Source: an uncultured Prevotellaceae bacterium
GTDB taxonomy: Bacteria; Bacteroidota; Bacteroidia; Bacteroidales; Bacteroidaceae
DNA length: 64,000 nt
Assembly: GCA_900314655.1 (NCBI GenBank)
Contig: OMWC01000015.1
Coordinates: 1-64,000 of the forward strand
Reading direction: 5' to 3'
The translations under genes and the position numbers were made by a program. A model generated the notes under the pieces. It had not been told where the DNA came from, ran no database searches, and worked only from the letters and a program-made list of their open reading frames with translations. Below, in pieces: positions 32,069 to 40,811 of this stretch (the first letter of the stretch is position 1; every line of letters begins with the position of its first letter).

Positions 32069-35000
32069 TTATTTCTCTGTGATTGTTGAAACCTTTTTGG
32101 CTATCCTTCTTCTTCTGACCATCACGCGCTCTTCTATCTTTTGGAAGATGATGAAGAGTGGGGGAACGATGAAGAGCAGGGCAATGGTGCCGATGAGCAT
32201 GCCGCCGATGGTACCCACGCCCAGGGAGCGGTTACCGTTGGCACCGACGCCTACGGAGAAAGCCAGTGGAAGGAGGCCGAAGACCATCGTGAGCGAAGTC
32301 ATCAGGATAGGACGCAGACGGGCCTTTGCTGCTGAGAGGGCTGCCTCGGTGATGCTCATTCCTTCACGTCGGCGGGTAGATGCAAACTCTGTGAGCAGGA
32401 TGGCGGTCTTGGCCAAGAGTCCGATGAGCATGATGAGTCCGGTCTGCATGTAGATGTTGTTCTCCAGTCCCCATATCTTTGCGAAGATGAACGAGCCTGC
32501 CAGTCCGAAGGGTACGCTAAGAATGACGGCCAAAGGGATGAACATACTTTCGTAAAGGGCACAGAGAATGAGATAGACGAACACGATGCAGAGCAGGAAG
32601 ACCATCCACGTATTGCCCTTTGCCGAGGCTTCCTCGCGCGTCATTCCGCCATATTCGAAACCGTAGCCCTCGGGCAGCACTTCGGCGGCTGTCTCTTCGA
32701 TGGCTTCAATCACCTGACCCGTGCTGTAGCCGTCGGCGGCTGCACCTCCGAGCATGATGGAGGGGAAGAGATTGAAGCGTGAAAGAGTCTCTGAGCCGTA
32801 GATGCGTGTGAGTGTGACATACTGTCCTACGGGCGACATCTCGCCGTTGCTGCTCTTCACGTAGATATTGTTGAGCGACTGCTCGTCCATGCGGAATTCG
32901 GGCGATGCCTGCACCATCACACGGTAGAGTTTGGTGAAACGGTTGAAGTTGGATGCATAGGAGCCGCCGATATATCCTGAGAGTGTGTGGAGCACATCGG
33001 CTGGCGATACGCCGTTCTGCTTGCATCGGGCGGCATCCACATCAAGGCGGTATTGGGGATATTTCGTGGAGAAGTTGGTGTAGCAACGGCTAATCTCCTC
33101 GCGTTTGTTCAGGGCGTCGATGAGTTGGTTGGTGTAGTGCACCAGGTCTTCAATGGTGCCGCCTTTCTTGTCCTGTACGTGTACTTCAAAGCCGTTGATG
33201 CGGCCGAAGCCGGGCAGCATGGCCTGGGTGTTGACCTGTATCTTGGCGTTACTGATGTCGGCCGTGCGGCGGTAGATTTCTTCCATCACGGCATTCACGT
33301 CGTCGCCCTTGCCCTTGCGTTCATCCCAGTTCTTCAGTTTCAGCGTGAAGTTACCGTTGGAAGACGACTGTTCGAAACTGGTGCTGTTGCCAGCCACGAG
33401 CGAGTAGATGCGCAGTTGGGGCATATCCTTGATGCGCTTTTCCACTTCTTTCACGATTTTGTAGGTCTCTTGCAGATTGGTGCCTGGCGAAGCCTGGATG
33501 TTGATGAAAACGGTTCCCATGTCCTCGCTGGGCACCAGTCCGGTCTTGGTGGTTTTCATCAGCAGCGAGAGTCCGGCAATGGCTATGAGCACCATGGCTA
33601 CCGACAACCAACGGTGGCGGAAGAGTACCTCCACGGCTCCTTTGTATTTGGCTATCAGACGCTGGAAAGCTGCATCGAAAGCCATGTGGAAGCGGCTGGA
33701 GAAGGATAGTTTGTCGCCGTCCTGGGCATGGGGTGTCATGATGAGTGCGCAGAGGGCTGGGCTCAGCGTCAATGCGTTGATGCACGAAATGGCTACGGCG
33801 ATGGCCATCGTAAGTCCGAACTGCGTGTAGAACTTGCCCGTCACACCACCCAGGAAACTCACGGGGATGAATACGGCCATAAACACCAGGGTGGTGGTGA
33901 TGAGGGCCGAGGTGATGCCGTGCATAGCCTCTACCGTGGCATGATAGGGGTCTTGCTCGCCATCGTCGAACTTTGCCTGGACGGCCTCTACCACGACTAT
34001 CGCATCATCGACCACCGTTCCGATGACGAGAACGAGGGCGAAGAGCGTGAGCATGTTGAGCGAGAATCCGATGGCATAGATGAAAGCGAAGGTGCCTATG
34101 AGGGATACGATGATGGCCACGGCTGGGATGAAGGTGGAACGCATGCTCTGAAGGAACACATAGACCACAAGGATAACCAGCAGCAGGGCTTCGAGCAGCG
34201 TCTCCACCACGTTCTTGATGGAAGCGTCGAGGAAGTCTTTCTTGCTCTCCAGGTCTTCGATGACGATGCCTGGCGGCAGACTCTTACGGATTTCCTCCAC
34301 CTCGCGGTCCACGGCCTTGATAATCTCGTTGGCATTCGAACCGCTCACCTGATTGATCATGATGTTCACGCCCGGATGTCCGTTGGTTTCACCGATGAAG
34401 TTGTAGTTGACGGATCCCAGCTCTACCCTTGCCACATCCTTGATGCGCAGCACGTCGCCGTTGGGCAATGCCTTGATGACCATGTTCTCGTAGTCTTGCT
34501 CTTCCTCGTACTGTCCGCGATATTTGAGCACATACTGGAAGGTGGTCTTCGAGTCGGCACCAAGCGTTCCGGTGGCGGCTTCTATATTCTGTTCGCCCAG
34601 CACGGTATTGATATCCGACGGAGAGAGTCCGTACTGCGCCATCTTCGTGGGGTCGAGCCAGATACGCATGGAATAGTCGGCACCGATTACGTTCACGTCG
34701 CCAACGCCCTGGATACGTGAGAGTACGGGCTCGATATTGATCTTGGTATAGTTGGAAAGGAAATTGCGGTCGAAGGAGTCGTCGGGAGAGTAGAGGGCCA
34801 ACTGCTTGATGTTGGTGGACTGACGTTTACGAACGTTGACGCCCGACTTCGTGACATCGCTTGGCAACCGGCCCAATACTGTAGCCACACGGTTTTGCAC
34901 GTTGACCATGGCCATGTCGGGATCAGTACCCTGTCGGAAGAAGATGCTTACGTTGGCGGAACCCGTGTTGGAGGCCGTGGACTGCATGTACATCATGCCC

Positions 35001-35221
35001 TCCACGCCGTTGATGGCCTCTTCGAGCACTACCACCACGCTTTTTTGTACGGTGGCGGCATTGGCTCCCGTGTAATTGGCATTCACACGAACGGTAGGCG
35101 GTGCTATCTCCGGAAACTGCTCAAGGGCCAGTCGTGAGAGGCCGATGAGGCCGATGAGCACCAGCAGAACGGAGATGACTCCTGCGAGTATGGGGCGGTC
35201 AATAAATGTCCTGACTTGCAT
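32069..35221 (-). CDS. RND multidrug efflux transporter, AcrB/MexB (HAE1) type
   Basis: This 1050-residue inner-membrane proton-driven pump has all expected features: an N-terminal helix FIDRPILAGVISVLLVLIGL, large periplasmic loops, 12 predicted membrane helices, and the proton-relay motif VIGTVVDDAIVVVEAV in helix 4. It also has a second-half repeat with LVAKT-type LLAKTAILLTEFA. The gene is full length and lies 12 bp after its adaptor. Substrates (drugs, bile salts, dyes) cannot be read from the sequence. Confidence 0.95.
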   Translation of the reverse strand: MQVRTFIDRPILAGVISVLLVLIGLIGLSRLALEQFPEIAPPTVRVNANYTGANAATVQKSVVVVLEEAINGVEGMMYMQSTASNTGSANVSIFFRQGTDPDMAMVNVQNRVATVLGRLPSDVTKSGVNVRKRQSTNIKQLALYSPDDSFDRNFLSNYTKINIEPVLSRIQGVGDVNVIGADYSMRIWLDPTKMAQYGLSPSDINTVLGEQNIEAATGTLGADSKTTFQYVLKYRGQYEEEQDYENMVIKALPNGDVLRIKDVARVELGSVNYNFIGETNGHPGVNIMINQVSGSNANEIIKAVDREVEEIRKSLPPGIVIEDLESKKDFLDASIKNVVETLLEALLLVILVVYVFLQSMRSTFIPAVAIIVSLIGTFAFIYAIGFSLNMLTLFALVLVIGTVVDDAIVVVEAVQAKFDDGEQDPYHATVEAMHGITSALITTTLVFMAVFIPVSFLGGVTGKFYTQFGLTMAIAVAISCINALTLSPALCALIMTPHAQDGDKLSFSSRFHMAFDAAFQRLIAKYKGAVEVLFRHRWLSVAMVLIAIAGLSLLMKTTKTGLVPSEDMGTVFINIQASPGTNLQETYKIVKEVEKRIKDMPQLRIYSLVAGNSTSFEQSSSNGNFTLKLKNWDERKGKGDDVNAVMEEIYRRTADISNAKIQVNTQAMLPGFGRINGFEVHVQDKKGGTIEDLVHYTNQLIDALNKREEISRCYTNFSTKYPQYRLDVDAARCKQNGVSPADVLHTLSGYIGGSYASNFNRFTKLYRVMVQASPEFRMDEQSLNNIYVKSSNGEMSPVGQYVTLTRIYGSETLSRFNLFPSIMLGGAAADGYSTGQVIEAIEETAAEVLPEGYGFEYGGMTREEASAKGNTWMVFLLCIVFVYLILCALYESMFIPLAVILSVPFGLAGSFIFAKIWGLENNIYMQTGLIMLIGLLAKTAILLTEFASTRRREGMSITEAALSAAKARLRPILMTSLTMVFGLLPLAFSVGVGANGNRSLGVGTIGGMLIGTIALLFIVPPLFIIFQKIEERVMVRRRRIAKKVSTITEK

Positions 35222-35233
35222 GGCTCTGCCTCC

Positions 35234-36343
35234 TTATGGTTTCTTCTGGGTATTGATTTCCACGCCGTCCTTCACGAGTCCGGCACCTTCTGCAACGATG
35301 ATGTCGCCTGGTTTCAGTCCGCTTGTCACCACATAGTCGGAACCGTTGTTCAGGCGGAACACCTCCACGGGTGTGGATTTTGTCTTGCCGTCAACAATAC
35401 GATATACGAAGATGCGGTTCTGGAGTTCGTAGGTGGCTGACTGCGGAATCACGATGCAGTTATTCTGTACGGAAGAGATGACCACCTGCGCATTGCCGCC
35501 GTTGTGGAGCAGGCGCTCGCTGTTAGGAAAGGTGGCCCGTATGCGAACGGCTCCCGTATGTTCATCCACGATACCGCTCACGGCATCGATTCTCCCTAAG
35601 TGTCCGTAGGGCTTGCCGTTGCTCATCAGCAGTTCCACGGAAGGTGTCTGCTTGATGAAGTTGCTCATCGTGCCATATTGCTGCAAGAGGTCGATGCTCT
35701 GATTCTCCGTGATGCTGAAATAGGCATATATCTGGCTGTCGTCGGAAATGGTGACCAACGGTTCGGAAATGGAACTGCTCACCAGGGCTCCTACATGATA
35801 GGGAATCATGCCTGCCACACCGTTCATTGCACTTCGCACCACGGTGTAGGAGAGGTTGTTGCGGGCATTGAGTTCCTGAGCCTTTGCCAGCGAAAGGGCT
35901 GCCCGTGCCTCCTGCAAGGCATTCTGCTGGGTCTTCACCTCAAAGTTGGAAACCACCTTGTTGTTCTCCAGCGCTCGGGCACTCTCCATGTTCAGTTGGG
36001 CTGTGGCCAGACGGGCCTTCGCACTTTCCACATTGGCCGTTGCTACCTGCAGGGCAGCACGATAGGGCACTTGGTCGATGATGAAGAGCGGTTGGCCTTT
36101 ATGTACTTTGTCGCCTTCGTTGATGCAGATGCGGGTGATGTTTCCGCTGATTTGTGGACGTACCTCTACTATCTGCCTACCTGTGAGGCGTGCAGTATAA
36201 CGGCTTTTCAAAGTTTGTGTGGAGCGTTCCACTTTCATGGTCTTGTAGCTGGGCTTTGATTCCGGGCGTTTGCCTTTCTCAGAACACGAGAGAAGAAGCA
36301 ACCCTGCGAATAGCCAAATGAATGTTTGTGCGATGTATTTCAT
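35234..36343 (-). CDS. RND efflux periplasmic adaptor (AcrA-type) lipoprotein
   Basis: This 369-residue protein has lipobox LLLLSC (Cys20). It has the barrel-sandwich and hairpin plan of membrane-fusion proteins: ARLTGRQIVEVRPQISGNI, GDKVHKGQPLFIIDQVPY, a coiled-coil hairpin (AKARLATAQLNMESARALE), and the second beta-barrel part VSGIVDEHTGAVRIRATFPN. It joins the pump to an outer-membrane factor. No outer-membrane factor gene is present in this operon. Confidence 0.94.
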   Translation of the reverse strand: MKYIAQTFIWLFAGLLLLSCSEKGKRPESKPSYKTMKVERSTQTLKSRYTARLTGRQIVEVRPQISGNITRICINEGDKVHKGQPLFIIDQVPYRAALQVATANVESAKARLATAQLNMESARALENNKVVSNFEVKTQQNALQEARAALSLAKAQELNARNNLSYTVVRSAMNGVAGMIPYHVGALVSSSISEPLVTISDDSQIYAYFSITENQSIDLLQQYGTMSNFIKQTPSVELLMSNGKPYGHLGRIDAVSGIVDEHTGAVRIRATFPNSERLLHNGGNAQVVISSVQNNCIVIPQSATYELQNRIFVYRIVDGKTKSTPVEVFRLNNGSDYVVTSGLKPGDIIVAEGAGLVKDGVEINTQKKP

Positions 36344-36434
36344 GTGTGATAAAAAACTTTCAGTTTTTTGACGTGAAAAAGGCTGCTTTGTTTAATCGTT
36401 TTCCTGTCTTTTAGGATTAGTTAAGATTTTTGCT

Positions 36435-36478
36435 AATGATAAGGGCTGTATCATTGTGATGACACAGCCCTTATCATT
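36435..36478 (-). terminator. 15-bp stem-loop at the end of the Phe/Tyr operon
   Basis: Perfect arms AATGATAAGGGCTGT/ACAGCCCTTATCATT enclose a 14-base loop and overlap the tyrA stop codon (36477-36479). No T-run follows on the minus strand, but the position and perfect stem favour a terminator. Confidence 0.6.
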
Positions 36479-37271
36479 ATTTCTTGATCTCGATGTCGCG
36501 CCTGACGTTGTTGCGGATCTTCGTGAGATAGCGTTTCATGCCGTCGGCATCTTTGTTGTCGATGATTTCCAGCAGCTCTTTCAGCTCGGTGCGTATCTGG
36601 GCCACGTTCTCAGAGGTGTAGGGGTTGAAGAGCACTTCCTGCAACAGGTAGTCGTCTTCGTTGAGCACGCCCTTGGCGATGCGCATGTGGCGCTTGAAGG
36701 TGGTTCCGGGTGCATCCTGATGCTTCATCACGGCCGCAAAGACGAACGTGGAGACGAAGGGGATGGACAGCGAGTAAGCCACCGTGCGGTCGTGTTCTTC
36801 GAAGGAGTATTCGTAGATGTTGAGTCCCAGACGGGTGTAGAGGTCCTTGAAGAAGATGCGGCCGATGAAGTCGCCCTCGTTGATGATGATGGCATTCTCC
36901 TCGGAAAGCTGGTTAAGATTGGCGAATGTGGGGCCGAACATGGGGTGTGTGCTGACGTAGTGCATGCCCGTGCTCTCGTAGAAGTCCTTCAGTCCGGTCT
37001 TCACGGAGGAGATATCGCTGAGGATACACTCCTTGGGAAGATGGGGAATGACCTCCTGGAAGGCGGGAATGGTGTATTTCACCGTAACGGCATTGATGCA
37101 GAGTTCGGGCTTGAACTCGTCGATTTCTTCGAGCTTGGTGAAGCGCAGCGTGTTGTAGGTGAAGCGGAGCCGCTTGGGATCGCGCTCATAGACGGCCACT
37201 TCGTGTTCGAAACTAAGCAGGTCGATGAAGAAGCTGCCCATCTTTCCTGCACCTAAAATCAGTATTTTCAT
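36477..37271 (-). CDS. tyrA: Prephenate dehydrogenase
   Basis: Converts prephenate to 4-hydroxyphenylpyruvate with NAD(P), the committed step to tyrosine. The 264-residue protein has an N-terminal GAGKMGSFF Rossmann loop, ILSDISSVKT and HPMFGPTFANL, and the helical dimer domain with MRIAKGVLNEDDYL. It is the last gene of the pheA - aminotransferase - DAHP/CM - tyrA operon. A GGGAGGG-type repeat lies between it and the preceding gene. Confidence 0.94.
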   Translation of the reverse strand: MKILILGAGKMGSFFIDLLSFEHEVAVYERDPKRLRFTYNTLRFTKLEEIDEFKPELCINAVTVKYTIPAFQEVIPHLPKECILSDISSVKTGLKDFYESTGMHYVSTHPMFGPTFANLNQLSEENAIIINEGDFIGRIFFKDLYTRLGLNIYEYSFEEHDRTVAYSLSIPFVSTFVFAAVMKHQDAPGTTFKRHMRIAKGVLNEDDYLLQEVLFNPYTSENVAQIRTELKELLEIIDNKDADGMKRYLTKIRNNVRRDIEIKK

Positions 37272-37298
37272 ATTATACTTATCCTATTTCAGTAATCA

Positions 37299-37334
37299 CT
37301 CCCCGCCCTCATAGGGAGGGGTAGGGGGAGGGTC
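37299..37334. repeat. Degenerate GGGAGGG repeat inside the Phe/Tyr operon
   Basis: CTCCCCGCCCTCATAGGGAGG with a trailing GGGGAGGGTCC resembles the palindromic element, with imperfect arms. It fills the 64-bp gap between the DAHP synthase/chorismate mutase gene and tyrA. Confidence 0.6.
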
Positions 37335-37335
37335 C

Positions 37336-38400
37336 TTATTTATTTATTATCTCTATCTGCTGGCGTACGCTCTCCTGGTGGATGGCCTCGTAGATGGTTT
37401 TCACGAAATCGGCATCCATGCCGCAGAGCACACCCTGAGCTCCGCGCTTGTCGAGAATCTCATTGTAGCGCTTGGCCTGCAGGACGGTCATGTTGTGTTC
37501 CTTCTTGTACTGTCCGATTTCACGGCAGACGCGCATCCGCTTGGAGAGGATGTCCATGATGGAATTGTCAATCTGGTCGATCTGCTTACGCAGCTGGCTG
37601 ATGCCTTCGGTGGTGATGGTCTCGTCGCGGATAACCAGCAGCGAAAGAATGTAGTCGAGCACATCGGGAGTGACCTGCTGGTTGGCATCGCTCCAGGCAC
37701 TGTCGGGGTCGCAATGGCTTTCAATAATCAGACCGTCGGCACCGAGGTCCATAGCCTGCTGGCAGAGTGGGGCGATCAGGTCGCGGCGTCCGCCGATATG
37801 TGAGGGGTCGCAGATGATGGGCAGTTCGGGAATACGACGACGGAGCTCGATGGGAATCTGCCACATGGGGGTGTTGCGATAGATGGTCTTGTCGTAGCTG
37901 GAGAAACCGCGATGGATGGCTCCGAGTTTCTTCACACCGGCACCGTTGAGGCGAAGAAGTGCGCCAATCCAGAGTTCGAGATCGGGGTTCACGGGGTTTT
38001 TCACGAATACCGGAACGTCCACGCCCTTCAGGGCATCAGCCAATGCCTGCATGGCGAAGGGATTGGCCGTGGTGCGTGCTCCCACCCAGAGGATATCGAT
38101 GCCGTATTTCAGGGCCAGTTCCACATGTTCGGGTGTGGCTACTTCGGTAGAGACGAGCATGCCTGTCTCTTTCTTGACTTGCTGCATCCAGGGCAGCGCT
38201 TTCTCACCATGTCCTTCGAAACCGCCTGGCTTGGTGCGAGGTTTCCAGACGCCAGCACGGAAGTTGTGGCATCCGAGAGCGGCCAGTTGCTTGGCCGTGT
38301 TCATTACTTGCTCTTCGGTTTCGGCTGAGCAGGGGCCTGCAATCACGAACGGGCGTACATTGTCACTTGGGAGATTGAGCTTTTCTAATTCGAGTTCCAT
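37336..38400 (-). CDS. aroG: Bifunctional DAHP synthase and chorismate mutase
   Basis: The N-terminal domain (residues about 1-262) is a type I-beta DAHP synthase (VIAGPCSAETEEQV, RAGVWKPRTKPGGFEG, LWVGARTTANPF, ICDPSHIGGRRDL, GLIIESHC). It joins phosphoenolpyruvate and erythrose 4-phosphate to start aromatic synthesis. The C-terminal domain (about 265-354) is an AroQ chorismate mutase (ISQLRKQIDQIDNSIMDIL, YKKEHNMTVLQAKRYNEIL) making prephenate. The fusion puts the entry and branch-point enzymes in one chain and in the same operon as pheA and tyrA. The gene name is by function; other authors may use aroF or aroA. Confidence 0.95.
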   Translation of the reverse strand: MELELEKLNLPSDNVRPFVIAGPCSAETEEQVMNTAKQLAALGCHNFRAGVWKPRTKPGGFEGHGEKALPWMQQVKKETGMLVSTEVATPEHVELALKYGIDILWVGARTTANPFAMQALADALKGVDVPVFVKNPVNPDLELWIGALLRLNGAGVKKLGAIHRGFSSYDKTIYRNTPMWQIPIELRRRIPELPIICDPSHIGGRRDLIAPLCQQAMDLGADGLIIESHCDPDSAWSDANQQVTPDVLDYILSLLVIRDETITTEGISQLRKQIDQIDNSIMDILSKRMRVCREIGQYKKEHNMTVLQAKRYNEILDKRGAQGVLCGMDADFVKTIYEAIHQESVRQQIEIINK

Positions 38401-38424
38401 ATTGTTTGTGTTTTTTTGTTTATT

Positions 38425-38495
38425 TTCTAGTTGTTCTAGGAGGCCTAGGGGTTCTAGATATTCTAGATTTTCTAGGGGGCTAGGATTTCTAGGGG
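38425..38495. repeat. TTCTAG period-9 array
   Basis: TTCTAG occurs at 38425, 38434, 38452, 38461, 38470 and 38487, with intermediate degenerate copies, mostly at 9-bp spacing. It lies in the 96-bp gap between the aminotransferase and DAHP synthase genes. Such CTAG-rich tracts are unusual within an operon. Confidence 0.75.
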
Positions 38496-38496
38496 A

Positions 38497-39681
38497 TTAC
38501 CATTCCAATGCTTTAATTCTCAGGAGGGCTTCGCGGATTTTGTCGTCCTTGGCGCAGAGGGAGATGCGGATATAGCGCTCACCGTTGCTGCCGAAGATGA
38601 AGCCTGGGGTGATGAATACGCGGGCTTCGTGGAGCACGCGCTCGGTGAGTTCTTTCACATGCTGGTATTTCTCGGGAATCTTACCCCAGAGGAACATACC
38701 CACCTGATTTTTGTCGAAGCTACAGCCGAGGGTGGTCATGATCTCTTCAGCAATCTCACGCCGACGGCGGTAGGTGGTGATGTTGGCCTCGTGATGCCAT
38801 TCTGCATCATTATGCTGCAAGGCCTCGGCGGCTGCCAACTGGATGCCGCGGAAAGTTCCGCTGTCGATGTTGCTCTTGATTTTCAGAATCCACGAGATAA
38901 AGGTCTTGTTGGTGCAGCACATGCCGACACGCCATCCGGGCATGTTGTGGCTTTTCGACATGGAGTTGAACTCTATGCAGCAGTCTTTGGCTCCCGGCAC
39001 CTGAAGCAGCGAGAGCGGTTTCTCGTTGAGGATGAAAGAGTAGGGGTTGTCGTTCACGACGACGATATTGTGCTTCCGGGCAAAAGCCACCAGACGCTCG
39101 TAGGTCTTCATCTGGGCAGCACCACCCGTAGGCATGTTGGGATAATTGGTCCACATCAGCTTGACGCGCGAGAGGTCCATCTGTTCCAGACCTTCGAAGT
39201 CGGGCTGCCATCCGTCGTTTTCCAACAGGTTGTAGTTGACCACCTTTGCACCGAGAATCTTGGAGAGTGAGGTGTAGGTAGGATAGCCGGGATTGGGCAC
39301 CAGCACTTCGTCGCCGGGATTGACGAAAGCCAGCGTGGTGTGGAGGATGCCTTCCTTGGAGCCGATGAGGGGCTGGATTTCGGTCTTGGGATCCAGCTCC
39401 ACGCCGTACCATTTCTTATAGAATGCAGCCATGGCCTGACGCAGTTCGGGTGTTCCCATCGTGGGCTGGTAGCCGTGGGCGTTGGGATCGCGGGCCACCT
39501 CACAAAGCTTGTCGATGGTACGCTGCGAGGGGGGCATGTCAGGACTGCCGATGGCGAGGCTCACGATGTCGCGGCCTTCGGCATTGAGTTGTGCAACTTC
39601 CTTCAGTTTGCGGCTGAAGTAGTATTCCTGTACGAGTGAGAGCCTGTCGGCTGGCTGAATGTTAGGCTGATTGTTTTCCAT
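38497..39681 (-). CDS. PLP aminotransferase of the Phe/Tyr operon
   Basis: This 394-residue fold-type I class I/II aminotransferase shows HGYQPTMGTPELRQAMAAFY, VLVPNPGYPTYTSLSKILG, VNDNPYSFI, and the PLP Lys in FNSMSKSHNMPGWRVGMC. It probably amino-transfers phenylpyruvate or 4-hydroxyphenylpyruvate in the last step of phenylalanine and tyrosine synthesis. LL-diaminopimelate aminotransferase-like sequences have a similar plan, so substrate assignment rests on context. It overlaps the pheA 3' end by 20 bp. Confidence 0.9.
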   Translation of the reverse strand: MENNQPNIQPADRLSLVQEYYFSRKLKEVAQLNAEGRDIVSLAIGSPDMPPSQRTIDKLCEVARDPNAHGYQPTMGTPELRQAMAAFYKKWYGVELDPKTEIQPLIGSKEGILHTTLAFVNPGDEVLVPNPGYPTYTSLSKILGAKVVNYNLLENDGWQPDFEGLEQMDLSRVKLMWTNYPNMPTGGAAQMKTYERLVAFARKHNIVVVNDNPYSFILNEKPLSLLQVPGAKDCCIEFNSMSKSHNMPGWRVGMCCTNKTFISWILKIKSNIDSGTFRGIQLAAAEALQHNDAEWHHEANITTYRRRREIAEEIMTTLGCSFDKNQVGMFLWGKIPEKYQHVKELTERVLHEARVFITPGFIFGSNGERYIRISLCAKDDKIREALLRIKALEW

Positions 39682-40504
39682 CTTGATATTCTCCTAATAC
39701 TTTCAATTCTTTGGTTAAGGGCATGATAGCGTCTATCGATTGGCGATAGCGGGTGATGTTGTCGTACATCACGTCAATATAGAACAGGTATTCCCATTCA
39801 TGACCGATGATGGGCAGCGACTGTATCTTGGTGAGGTTGATCTTGTAGAAACTCAGAATGCTGAGCACCTGCGAGAGTGAACCTTCCTCATGGGGCAGAG
39901 AGAACACGAGCGAAGCCTTGTTGGTCTTGTCGATAGGACGGAGGAAATCGGCCTTCCTTGGGTCGCATTCCACAAGGAAACGCGTGAAGTTGTGCTTGTT
40001 GTCCTCGATGTTGTTTTCCAGAATCTTCATGCCGTTCATATTGGCTGCCTCGGCATGGCAGATGGCTGCAACGCCCCGCAGCTGATGTTCGTGTATGTAC
40101 TGGGCGGCTCCGGCGGTATCCTCGGCTTCCACGGCTTTCAGCGCGGGATGGTTGCTCAGGTATTGGCGGCACTGCATCAGGGCGACGGGGTGGGAGTGGA
40201 CCTCGGTGATGGTGTCCCAGTCGTCATCGGGCAGACAGCAGATGCAATGCGAGATGTGCAGCTTGTGTTCGCCTACGACGGCGGTGCCCGAGTCGCGCAG
40301 CAGTTCGTAGTTGTGGAGCAGACTACCGGCAATAGTGTTTTCAATGGCGGTCATGCCGATGCAGGTGGGGTCGCGCTTGATATTCTCGAACACCTGTTCG
40401 AAGGTGGAGCAGCAGATGAGTTGAATCTGCTCGCCCTCGAAATACTGATGGGCGGCGATGTCGTGGAACGACCCGAGTTCTCCTTGTATGGCTATTCTCT
40501 TCAT
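39662..40504 (-). CDS. pheA: Prephenate dehydratase with ACT domain
   Basis: Makes phenylpyruvate from prephenate. The 280-residue protein has the PDT domain (KRIAIQGELGSFHDIAA, GMTAIENTIAGSLLHNYELL, NFTRFLV) and an ACT regulatory domain (EGSLSQVLSILSFYKINLTKIQSLP, then YLFYIDV). The ACT domain normally gives feedback control by phenylalanine. It is the first structural gene of the operon and sits 27 bp after the attenuator terminator. No chorismate mutase domain is attached here; that is fused to the DAHP synthase. Confidence 0.95.
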   Translation of the reverse strand: MKRIAIQGELGSFHDIAAHQYFEGEQIQLICCSTFEQVFENIKRDPTCIGMTAIENTIAGSLLHNYELLRDSGTAVVGEHKLHISHCICCLPDDDWDTITEVHSHPVALMQCRQYLSNHPALKAVEAEDTAGAAQYIHEHQLRGVAAICHAEAANMNGMKILENNIEDNKHNFTRFLVECDPRKADFLRPIDKTNKASLVFSLPHEEGSLSQVLSILSFYKINLTKIQSLPIIGHEWEYLFYIDVMYDNITRYRQSIDAIMPLTKELKVLGEYQDGKQSA

Positions 40505-40530
40505 TTTTGTTTTATTTCTATATTCTTAAG

Positions 40531-40566
40531 AAAAAGTCCCACCTCATTGTTGTGAAGCGGGACCTT
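40531..40566 (-). terminator. Attenuator terminator of the Phe/Tyr operon
   Basis: Reading the minus strand, AAGGTCCCGCTTCA pairs with TGAGGTGGGACTTT (14 bp with three G-T pairs) around loop CAACAA, then TTTTT. It stands between the leader peptide and pheA. The 5' arm overlaps the 12-bp antiterminator partner (40551-40562). Confidence 0.88.
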
Positions 40567-40628
40567 AACGTATTCTTGTTTTCGTTTTGTCTATAAGTTG
40601 AAATCTACACGCAACTTCCCGCTTCACA
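40551..40628 (-). promoter_or_regulatory. Antiterminator pairing in the Phe/Tyr leader
   Basis: TGTGAAGCGGGA at 40551-40562 and its exact complement TCCCGCTTCACA at 40617-40628 (plus-strand sequences) can pair over 12 bp in the minus-strand transcript. The upstream arm lies within leader codons 19-22. The downstream arm is part of the terminator stem. The two pairings exclude each other. Confidence 0.85.
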
Positions 40629-40682
40629 GTGCCCTGCAAAGTAAAAATAAAAGTAATAGAAAGATGCGTATGACTTGTTCAT
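40605..40682 (-). CDS. Phe/Tyr leader peptide
   Basis: A 25-codon frame, ATG at 40682 and TAG at 40607-40605. It starts MNKSYASFYYFYFYF and ends AGHCEAGSCV. Nine of the first 15 codons are Phe (four) or Tyr (five). The codons lie just before the antiterminator arm. A stalled ribosome at codons 8-15 would leave that arm free, and a ribosome at the stop would cover it. This is the classical arrangement of ribosome-mediated attenuation. A GAAGAGAT stretch precedes the ATG, and the promoter is at 40710-40740. Confidence 0.88.
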   Translation of the reverse strand: MNKSYASFYYFYFYFAGHCEAGSCV

Positions 40683-40709
40683 ATCTCTTCTGATTTTTTA
40701 ATTCGGGTG

Positions 40710-40740
40710 CAAATTTATAACTTTTATTTTATTCCGACAA
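40710..40740 (-). promoter_or_regulatory. Promoter of the Phe/Tyr operon
   Basis: TAAATTTG on the minus strand (40710-40717) with a TTG (40738-40740) 20 bp further upstream, matching the Bacteroidota -33/-7 arrangement. Transcription would start near 40704 and include the leader peptide. Confidence 0.8.
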
Positions 40741-40811
40741 ACTTTTTGCAAGTTTTTTTGCGTTTTGCCTTACATTTTTATATTTTGCATGCATGCGGGC
40801 GAACCGCTCGG

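Noticed and set aside
33728..34720. 330-codon plus-strand frame opposite the RND pump
   Set aside because: It lies fully within the pump gene on the other strand and has shadow composition.
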